From the NCBI RefSeq assembly GCF_024508315.1, contig NZ_CP101987.1, positions 1,736,001 to 1,800,000 of the forward strand: DNA of 64,000 nucleotides, written 5' to 3'. Numbering within the stretch: position 1 is the first letter of the stretch; every line of letters begins with the position of its first letter. Positions 53,222 to 64,000 of this stretch are shown one piece after another. Made by a program: the position numbers and the translations under genes. This DNA is from Cellulomonas xiejunii (GTDB taxonomy: Bacteria; Actinomycetota; Actinomycetes; Actinomycetales; Cellulomonadaceae). Below the pieces are notes generated by a model, which saw nothing but the letters and a program-made list of their open reading frames with translations, was not told the DNA's origin and did no database searches.

Positions 53222-54229
53222 GTGCACGGTCGAGGTGCCGCAGGCGCCCTGGGGGGGCTCGCGGGGCTCGTCCTCCTGGTCGCGTGCTCGGGCCCGTCGG
53301 AGCCGGCGCCGGCGCCGGCCAGCGAGCTCGACGGCATGCTGGACGTCATCCTGGGCATGGACGCGGACCCGACGGTCCAGCCCGCGTGGGTCCGGCAGGT
53401 CGAGGAGGAGACCGCGGCCTGCATGCACGCGGCGGGCTTCGAGTACCACCCCGACGAGGCCGCCGGCACGGGCGGGTCGGTGGAGCCGGAGGGCATCGGC
53501 ACGGTCGCGTTCGCCGAGCGCTACGGCTACGGCGAGACCATCGAGGTGGAGGAGGGTCAGGTCCCGAACCTCTGGCACCAGCCGGCCGATAGCGAGGGGC
53601 AGCGTCTGAACCGCGCGTACGTCGCGTCGTTGTCACCCGCGGCCGCCGCGGAGTACGAGCTCGCGCTGCACGGGGAGCCGTGGGACGGCGAGGGCGAGTA
53701 CGTGCCCAAGTACGTGCCCAGCGGCTGTGCCGCTCTGGCGGGGGAGCGGGGCGCGCCCGACGGCTTCGTGGGCCCGGCCGACCTGCGCGACGTCAAGCTC
53801 GCGGTGCGGGACATGTACGAGCAGGTGCAGTCCGACCCGCTCGTCCTCGACGCCACCGCACGGTGGGCAGGCTGCATGGAGGAGGCGGGCTACCCGGGTC
53901 TCTCCGAGCCGATGGACGCGCTGAGCCTCGTCGCGACACGGCTGTTGGACGAGTGGCAGTCGCGCTACGCCGACGCGACCGGCTCGTCGCTCGGCGTGAC
54001 CGACTACGACGTCGTGCGGACCAGGATCCCCGACGCGCTCGTCGAGCTGCAGTCCGCCGAGACGGCGCTCGCGGTCGCCGACGCGACGTGCCGCGACGAG
54101 GTCGGGTACCGCACCACGCGCGCAGAGGTCGAGACGCAGCTCGAGAACGAGATCGCCGACACCTACCGCGACGACCTGGAGCGGTGGGCGGCCTGGGCGC
54201 AGGAGCAGCGCGCGCAGTCGGCACCGTGA
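53222..54229 (+). CDS. Uncharacterised lipoprotein with duplicated Cys-Met motif
   Basis: 335 residues. Signal peptide with lipobox LVAC (C22). The mature part has exactly four further cysteines: C67 in ACMHAAGFEYHP, C169 in PSGCAAL, C218 in GCMEEAGYPG and C290 in ATCRDEVGY. The CM-x2-AG-[FY] motif occurs twice, at 67 and 218, each followed by one cysteine, suggesting a duplicated module with one disulfide each. The rest is Glu/Ala-rich and helical. I recognise no characterised family. GTG 53222 is chosen because it gives a proper signal peptide; GGTGAGG lies just upstream. The stop overlaps the next gene. Confidence 0.75.
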   Translation: MHGRGAAGALGGLAGLVLLVACSGPSEPAPAPASELDGMLDVILGMDADPTVQPAWVRQVEEETAACMHAAGFEYHPDEAAGTGGSVEPEGIGTVAFAERYGYGETIEVEEGQVPNLWHQPADSEGQRLNRAYVASLSPAAAAEYELALHGEPWDGEGEYVPKYVPSGCAALAGERGAPDGFVGPADLRDVKLAVRDMYEQVQSDPLVLDATARWAGCMEEAGYPGLSEPMDALSLVATRLLDEWQSRYADATGSSLGVTDYDVVRTRIPDALVELQSAETALAVADATCRDEVGYRTTRAEVETQLENEIADTYRDDLERWAAWAQEQRAQSAP

Positions 54230-54876
54230 GGTCCGTCGTGCCCCGGCCCGGTGGCGCGCCCGGCGCGAAGGCCGTGGCGGAGCGTGCGCTGCGTGAGCGG
54301 CCCCGCCTGGGACCGGTGCGGCTCGTCTGCATCGACGGACCCGCCGGCTCGGGCAAGACGACGACCGCGGAGAGCGTCCGGGAGCACCTGCTCCGTCGTG
54401 ACGTCGGCGTCACGGTCGTGCACCTGGACGACCTCTACGACGGCTGGCACGGGCTCGAGGGCACGCTGTGGCCCCGCGTGTCGGCCCAGGTGCTCGAGCC
54501 GTTGCGCCACGGTCGAGCGGGTCGCTTCCAGCGGTACGACTGGGCGGCGGGACGCTTCACGCAGTGGGTCGACGTCCCCGTCGAAGACGTGCTCCTGCTG
54601 GAGGGGTGCGGGTCCGCGCGTCGTGACGTGGACGCCGTCGCCTCGTTGCGGGTGTGGGTCGAGGCGCCCGACGCGCTGCGTCTCGAGCGGGGGCTCGCCC
54701 GCGACGGGGATGCCGCGCGCGCCCACTGGACGTCCTGGATGGCGGACGAGCGCGCCCACTTCGCGCGCGAGAGGACACGGGAGCGCGCCGATCTGTGGCT
54801 CGACGCGGCGGGTCGGGTGGTCGCGGGGACACCTGACGCGGACACCCCGAGCCCGTCCGGGCCTGGTTTGGCATGA
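54226..54876 (+). CDS. P-loop kinase-like protein (uridine kinase fold)
   Basis: 216 residues. Walker A GPAGSGKTTTAE (about 39-50), a VVHLDDLYDGWHGL segment resembling the Asp-containing lid of uridine kinases and other nucleoside kinases, LLLEGCGS near 125, and an arginine-rich C-terminus. Probably a small-molecule kinase; the substrate is unknown. GTG 54226 overlaps the lipoprotein stop; GTG 54238 is an alternative. Confidence 0.8.
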   Translation: MRSVVPRPGGAPGAKAVAERALRERPRLGPVRLVCIDGPAGSGKTTTAESVREHLLRRDVGVTVVHLDDLYDGWHGLEGTLWPRVSAQVLEPLRHGRAGRFQRYDWAAGRFTQWVDVPVEDVLLLEGCGSARRDVDAVASLRVWVEAPDALRLERGLARDGDAARAHWTSWMADERAHFARERTRERADLWLDAAGRVVAGTPDADTPSPSGPGLA

Positions 54877-54877
54877 T
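54872..54877 (+). promoter_or_regulatory. Leaderless -10 element of mpg (CATGAT)
   Basis: CATGAT, 6-nt spacer, GTG 54884; overlaps the end of the kinase-like gene. Confidence 0.4.
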
Positions 54878-54883
54878 GAGCCC

Positions 54884-55609
54884 GTGCATCCCGCGGAGTC
54901 CTCGACGGGCCGGTCGGACGACGGACTCGTCCCCGGCCCGACGGCGGTGCCCGCTCACACCTGGTACGCGCGCTCTGCGCTGGCCGTCGCCCGGGACCTG
55001 CTCGGCGCGTTCGTCACGACACGCAGCGACGAGGGCCGCGTGACCGTGCGCCTCACCGAGGTCGAGGCGTACGGCGGCGAGGACGACCCGGGGTCCCACG
55101 CGTACCGCGGGCGGACCGGACGCAACGCCGCGATGTTCGGCGAGCCCGGCCGGCTGTACGTGTACCGCCATCTCGGTCTGCACCACTGCGTCAACGTCGT
55201 CACCGAGGTCACCGGCCGGGCGTCCGCCGTCCTGCTGCGTGCCGGTGAGGTCGTCGAGGGCGCCGACCTGGCCTGGGCGCGGCGCGAGCGCGCGGGCGTG
55301 GTCGACAGCGTGCGGCAGCTCGCGCGTGGCCCGGCGCGCCTCGCGGTCGCCCTGGGGCTCGACCTCGAGGCGAACGGCGCGGACCTCACCGAGATCGACG
55401 GTCGCGTCCACGTCCGCAGGCGGGACCCGCGCACGATCCAGCCCCCGGTGGCCACCGGCCCGCGCGTCGGCGTCTCCGGTGCCGGTGGTGACGGCGCGCT
55501 CCACCCCTGGCGCCTGTGGCTCACCGGCGAGCGGACCGTCTCCGCCTATCGCCCTGCGTATCGGTCGCCGACGTCGGCAGACGCCCCCGGGGCGACGACG
55601 TCGGCCTGA
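54884..55609 (+). CDS. mpg: 3-methyladenine DNA glycosylase (AAG/MPG family)
   Basis: 241 residues. Excises alkylated purines from [23 protein letters not shown] contains the catalytic Glu and the conserved His/Tyr pair; [28 protein letters not shown] and LLRAGEV follow the family pattern. The C-terminus has an extra Thr/Ala tail. The gene precedes tyrS as in M. tuberculosis (Rv1688-Rv1689, recalled). Confidence 0.92.
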   Translation: MHPAESSTGRSDDGLVPGPTAVPAHTWYARSALAVARDLLGAFVTTRSDEGRVTVRLTEVEAYGGEDDPGSHAYRGRTGRNAAMFGEPGRLYVYRHLGLHHCVNVVTEVTGRASAVLLRAGEVVEGADLAWARRERAGVVDSVRQLARGPARLAVALGLDLEANGADLTEIDGRVHVRRRDPRTIQPPVATGPRVGVSGAGGDGALHPWRLWLTGERTVSAYRPAYRSPTSADAPGATTSA

Positions 55610-55716
55610 CACCGACCCGAGCACGACCAGCGTCGTGCCGCGCGGACGCGCGGCCTGCGACGACCACCCGCCGTACCCCGCCACCGGGCGGGCCGGCACC
55701 CGAACTGGAGACGATC

Positions 55717-56994
55717 GTGAACGACATCCTCGACGAGCTCGCCTGGCGCGGGCTCCTCGCGCAGCACACCGACCTCGACGCGCTCCGCGCCGAGCTGGCC
55801 GCGGGTCCGCTCGCGCTGTACTGCGGGTTCGACCCGACCGCGCCGAGCCTGCACATCGGGAACCTCGTGCAGATCCTGACGGTCCGGCGCCTGCAGGACG
55901 CAGGGCACCGGCCGTTCGCCCTCGTCGGTGGCGCCACGGGGCTCATCGGCGACCCGAAGATGACGGGGGAGCGGACGCTGAACTCGCCGGACCTGGTGGC
56001 CGGCTGGGTGGAGCGGATCCGGGGGCAGATCGCGCCGCTGCTGCGGTTCGACGGCGCGAACGCCGCGACCATGGTCAACAACCTCGACTGGACGTCCGGC
56101 CTGTCGGCGATCGACTTCCTGCGCGACGTGGGCAAGCACTACCGCCTCGGCACGATGCTCGCCAAGGACACGGTCGCGCGCCGCCTGCACAGCGATCAGG
56201 GCATCAGCTTCACCGAGTTCAGCTACCAGATCCTGCAGGGCATGGACTACCTCGAGCTCTTCCGGCGGCACGGCGTGCGCCTGCAGACCGGCGGGAACGA
56301 CCAGTGGGGCAACCTGCTCTCCGGCGTGGAGCTGGTCCGCAAGGTCGAGGGCACCGCGGTCCACGCCCTGACGACGCCGCTCATCACCAAGGCCGACGGC
56401 ACGAAGTTCGGCAAGACCGAGTCGGGGACCGTGTGGCTCGACCCGGAGATGACGACGCCGTACGCCTTCTACCAGTTCTGGCTCAACGCGGACGATGCCG
56501 ACGTCGCCGGGTACCTCAAGGTCTTCACGTTCCGCACGCGTGAGGAGATCGCCGAGCTCGAGCAGGCGGTGGCCGCACGGCCGGCGGCGCGGGAGGCGCA
56601 GCGGGCGCTCGCGTACGACGTCACCGCGCTGGTCCACGGCGCCGACGTCGCCGACGCGGTGGTCGCCGCCAGCCAGGCGCTCTTCGGCAGGGGAGCGCTC
56701 GACGCACTGGACGAGGCGACGCTCGGCGCCGCGGTCGCGGAGCTGCCGAGCGCACCCGGCCGGCCCGGGGACCTGCTGGTCGACCTGTTCGCCGCCACCG
56801 GTGTGGTCGCCAGCAAGGCGGCAGCGCGTCGCGCCATCGGCGAGGGCGGTGCGTCGGTGAACAACGTGCGGGTCGCAGGGGAGGACGCGACCCTCGCGGC
56901 AGAGGACCTGCTGCACGGCAGGTGGGCCGTACTGCGGCGTGGCAAGCGGACGCTCGCCGTCGTCGACGCGCAGGCGGGCACGCGGTCCGACTGA
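55717..56994 (+). CDS. tyrS: Tyrosyl-tRNA synthetase
   Basis: 425 residues, class I. HIGH-type motif SLHIGN, KFGKT in place of KMSKS, catalytic core to about 320, and C-terminal S4 domain (about 355-420; [22 protein letters not shown]). GTG 55717 has GGAG 6 nt upstream. A stem-loop ends the transcript before the rrn promoters. Confidence 0.96.
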   Translation: MNDILDELAWRGLLAQHTDLDALRAELAAGPLALYCGFDPTAPSLHIGNLVQILTVRRLQDAGHRPFALVGGATGLIGDPKMTGERTLNSPDLVAGWVERIRGQIAPLLRFDGANAATMVNNLDWTSGLSAIDFLRDVGKHYRLGTMLAKDTVARRLHSDQGISFTEFSYQILQGMDYLELFRRHGVRLQTGGNDQWGNLLSGVELVRKVEGTAVHALTTPLITKADGTKFGKTESGTVWLDPEMTTPYAFYQFWLNADDADVAGYLKVFTFRTREEIAELEQAVAARPAAREAQRALAYDVTALVHGADVADAVVAASQALFGRGALDALDEATLGAAVAELPSAPGRPGDLLVDLFAATGVVASKAAARRAIGEGGASVNNVRVAGEDATLAAEDLLHGRWAVLRRGKRTLAVVDAQAGTRSD

Positions 56995-57011
56995 CCGACG
57001 ACGCGCTACCA

Positions 57012-57050
57012 CCGAGGGCCCTCCCTGGCACGTGTCCGGAGGGCCCTCGG
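57012..57050 (+). terminator. Terminator after tyrS
   Basis: 13-bp perfect stem (57012-57024 with 57038-57050, CCGAGGGCCCTCC arm), 13-nt loop, 17 nt after the tyrS stop. Confidence 0.85.
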
Positions 57051-57135
57051 CACGTCCGGGGGACCGCTTCGAGGTGCCTGGCCGGCGTCGCGACGGGCCC
57101 GACCGCGCGGTGACCGGCGTCACGCGCCCACGGGT

Positions 57136-57164
57136 TTGCCCTCCGGCCGGCAGTCGCGTAATGT
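57136..57164 (+). promoter_or_regulatory. rrn promoter P1
   Basis: TTGCCC, 17-nt spacer, TAATGT. It is the best -35/-10 pair in the region. Confidence 0.65.
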
Positions 57165-57240
57165 TCTTCGAGCCCGCCCAGCAGGGAGGAACGGACACCG
57201 AGCCCCGCTCGATGGTCGGTCCCGCGGAGCAGGGCACTAC

Positions 57241-57374
57241 CCGCATGGTGAACCTCGGCGCTCAGAGCGTCGGGTAGAGTCATGCGGCGGGGATCGGAAG
57301 ATCCGCGCCGCATGGTGAAGCCCGAAGCTCACAGGGTCGGGTACAGTCATGCGGCGGCGATCCGGAGAGATCAA
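57241..57374 (+). repeat. Tandem 67-bp repeats carrying rrn promoter elements
   Basis: Unit A 57241-57307 and unit B 57308-57374 share CCGCATGGTGAA, TCGGGTA(G/C)AGTCATGCGGCGG and a GATC-rich end. TAGAGT and TACAGT lie at the same place in each, so the duplication doubles a promoter. Confidence 0.8.
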
Positions 57375-57651
57375 CGGCCACCACGGTGGTCAGAGACACC
57401 GAGAAAGCCTGCTAGATTAGAACACGAACAAGCCTCCTGCGGAAAGCGGAAACGCCGAAGAGGATGCGCGTCTGTTCCTTGAGAACTCAACAGTGTGCCA
57501 AGTAGTCGATGCCATATTTTTGGCGTCGAGCCTGGATCAGGTCCACCCCGTGGGTCTGGTTTGGGATGATGCCAGTTGATGCCCCTCTTCGGGGGGGTTC
57601 TTTGTGTGTCTGTTGCTCGCTGGCCTTCGGGTTGGTGGGTGGCTGTTTGAC

Positions 57652-62678
<5,027 letters not shown>

Positions 62679-62753
62679 CTTCATTCATTGCTACGCGTCC
62701 ACTGTGCGGTTCCCGAGAAACCAGCGGGAGTATTCCGTTGACAACTCGACAGT

Positions 62754-62872
62754 GTTACGGCGGTCATAGCGAAGGGGAAACGCCCGGTCCCATTCCGAAC
62801 CCGGAAGCTAAGCCCTTCAGCGCCGATGGTACTGCACCCGCCAGGGTGTGGGAGAGTAGGACGCCGCCGGAC
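62754..62872 (+). rRNA. rrf: 5S ribosomal RNA
   Basis: About 119 nt: GTTACGGCGGTCATAGCG at the 5' end, CCGAACCCGGAAGCTAAG in the middle and GAGAGTAGGACGCCGCCGGAC at the 3' end, whose terminal arms pair. A GACAACTCGACAGTG element precedes it. Confidence 0.95.
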
Positions 62873-62880
62873 AATCATTC

Positions 62881-62916
62881 ACGAAAGGCCCACCCCTCAC
62901 GGGGTGGGCCTTTCGT
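62881..62916 (+). terminator. rrn operon terminator
   Basis: 16-bp perfect stem (62881-62896 with 62901-62916, ACGAAAGGCCCACCCC arm), TCAC loop. It is 8 nt after the 5S end; the longest fully paired terminator apart from 37060. Confidence 0.9.
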
Positions 62917-63082
62917 CGTCCTCCGAACCGTTGATGATGCATGGACAGCGCACGGAGTACGTGCGTATGAGGACCCGGCACAGCCCGCCCGCCGCGGAAC
63001 GCGGAACGGGCCTCGGCGCTGGTGCAGCGAGTGGTCGAGACGGTGGGACCATGGTGGGTAGACGATCGATCGAGGAGTACAG

Positions 63083-64000
63083 ATGAACAGCGACGCGCCC
63101 ACGGGCTCAGGTGACCAGGACCGACCGCGCAGGAGTGGCAGTCCCCGCGAGGGAGGGGGCGGCTTCCGTGGTCGTGACGCCGGCGCCAGGAAGCCGTACA
63201 GCAGCGGTTCCGGTGGTGGCGCGCGCGGTGGTAGTCGCGGGGCGCCCCGCGGTGCAGGTGCTGGTCGTTCGAGCGGTGGCGACGCCCAGCGCGGAGGCTT
63301 TGCGTCCGGTCGTGGGGGCGACGCGCCGCGCGGGAGCTTTGCGTCCGGTCGCGGTGGCGGCACGCAGCGCGACGACCGCGGAGCGCGGCCGTACGGTTCG
63401 CAGCCTCGTGACGGGGCGCCCGCGCGACGCGGCGAGCCCGAGGGTCCGCGCGGAGGCGGGCTTCGCCCCACGAGCGCTGGGTCAAGCGGCGTGAGGGGGC
63501 CGCGACAGGACCGCAGCCCTGGCGCGTGGTCGGGCGAGCGCCGTGACGCGCGCGGCGGTGCAGGTGAGCGTCGGTATGACGACGGCGCCCGCGGAGCGTC
63601 GCGCCCCGGTGCAGCACGCGGTCCCGTGCGCGGGTCCGGCGGGTACGGGGCGGCGTCCGACCGTGGCGCGAGCGGTGAGCGGCGCGACTGGAATCCTGAC
63701 CGGCGTGAGGGCGGCGGTTCCGCGTCGCGGACCGAAGGTGGACGTGGCACGCGCCCGTCCGGCAGCTGGTCCGGTGGCGCGCGCCCGTCGACGGGTGGCA
63801 CAGGTCGTCCGCCGGCCGGCGGGTTCTCCGCGGGTGCATCAGGTCGCGGTGGTGGGGATCGTGCCTTCCAGGGCGGGGACCGTCCCGTCCGTGGTGGTCG
63901 TCCTGCTGGTGGTGGGTCGTCGTACCGTGACGGCGGCCGTGCTCCGGGAGGGGATGCGCGTTCCTTCGGTGGCGGTGGACGCCCCACGAGCGGTGGCGGC
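63083..64000 (+). CDS. Arg/Gly-rich protein, N-terminal part (3' end outside window)
   Basis: 306 codons open to the end of the window. ATG 63083 has GAGGAG at 63072-63077 (5-nt spacer). Composition is extreme: Gly, Arg, Ser and Ala dominate, with repeated GGFASGRGGD/GSFASGRGGG units near residues 70-100, many RGG and RDD pieces, and no folded-domain signature so far. By recalled synteny with M. tuberculosis (tyrS Rv1689, lprJ, Rv1691) it is likely the N-terminal extension of the TPR-type Rv1691 homologue, with the folded part downstream. RGG regions typically bind RNA; a DEAD-box helicase or pseudouridine synthase cannot be excluded. Function is not visible. Confidence 0.82.
   Translation, partial: MNSDAPTGSGDQDRPRRSGSPREGGGGFRGRDAGARKPYSSGSGGGARGGSRGAPRGAGAGRSSGGDAQRGGFASGRGGDAPRGSFASGRGGGTQRDDRGARPYGSQPRDGAPARRGEPEGPRGGGLRPTSAGSSGVRGPRQDRSPGAWSGERRDARGGAGERRYDDGARGASRPGAARGPVRGSGGYGAASDRGASGERRDWNPDRREGGGSASRTEGGRGTRPSGSWSGGARPSTGGTGRPPAGGFSAGASGRGGGDRAFQGGDRPVRGGRPAGGGSSYRDGGRAPGGDARSFGGGGRPTSGGG

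Larger units (their letters stand above)
56995..57651 (+). promoter_or_regulatory. Upstream region of the rrn operon (multiple promoters, antiterminator)
   Basis: 657 bp without a gene. Contents: tyrS terminator (57012-57050); a strong promoter TTGCCC-N17-TAATGT (57136-57164); a 67-bp tandem repeat with -10-like TAGAGT (57275-57280) and TACAGT (57342-57347); a further TAGATT (57413-57418); and a boxA-type element TGTTCCTTGAGAACTCAACA (57473-57492), repeated in the 16S-23S spacer. GCCATATTTTTGGC at 57511-57524 and a CCCC/GGGG hairpin near 57582 are likely processing structures. Confidence 0.8.

Overview
The window is high-GC chromosomal DNA from an actinobacterium, most likely of the Cellulomonadaceae/Micrococcales. 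The reasons are the dcw tail ftsZ-pgeF-sepF-yggT-wag31, the bifunctional PriA isomerase, a RecQ helicase fused to a phosphoribosyltransferase-like tail, the ThiD-TenA fusion, and the order infC-rpmI-rplT-rRNA methylase-pheST-argCJBDFRGH-mpg-tyrS, which from memory matches the Mycobacterium tuberculosis order around Rv1641-Rv1691. The genus is inference; no 16S search was possible.

Layout. 1-5.5 kb: end of the division cluster (ftsZ C-terminus, pgeF, sepF, yggT, wag31), a C4 zinc-finger DksA/TraR-like protein, lspA and rluD. 5.5-9.3 kb: dnaE and a small S4-domain protein. 9.4-17.5 kb: histidine genes hisD, then hisC-hisB-(unknown)-hisH-priA-SseB, interrupted by a convergent recQ between hisD and hisC. 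17.5-21.6 kb: envelope and accessory genes (GerW/YtfJ-like protein, trypsin-like lipoprotein coupled to a coiled-coil membrane protein, MFS carrier, FBP/FusB-like protein, a candidate 25-residue peptide, DUF1844 protein). 22-24.1 kb: furA-katA oxidative-stress pair with a perfect 7-1-7 palindromic operator. 24.1-31.8 kb: translation block infC-rpmI-rplT, a SpoU methylase, a 2H phosphoesterase, pheS-pheT. 32-37 kb: one giant secreted nuclease/5'-nucleotidase. 37-44.3 kb: flavin monooxygenase, small membrane protein, TrpB2, TPP riboswitch with thiD-tenA, HAD hydrolase, FrnE-like DsbA protein and quinone oxidoreductase. 44.3-53.1 kb: complete arginine pathway from N-acetylglutamate (argCJBDFR and argGH), with an identical 14-nt ARG-box core before argC and before argG. 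53.2-57 kb: unknown lipoprotein, P-loop kinase-like protein, mpg and tyrS. 57-62.9 kb: an rrn operon (multiple promoters, 16S, 23S, 5S, strong terminator). From 63.1 kb: an Arg/Gly-rich open frame running off the end.

Regulation visible in the sequence: many genes have a TANNNT-type -10 hexamer 6-7 nt before an ATG/GTG and no Shine-Dalgarno, the leaderless arrangement common in Actinobacteria. Stop/start overlaps (GTGA or ATGA) couple hisC-B-unknown, priA-sseB, lspA-rluD and argC through argR. Several convergent or terminal sites carry long perfect stem-loops without a U-tract.

This is overwhelmingly core genome. No CRISPR array, transposase, integrase, prophage or recognisable defence island is present. 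The least understood items are the hisB-hisH intercalated protein, the four-cysteine lipoprotein downstream of argH, the 25-residue ORF at 21.4 kb, the 177-residue disordered tail on IF3 with its apparent AUC start, and the RG-rich protein after the rrn operon.
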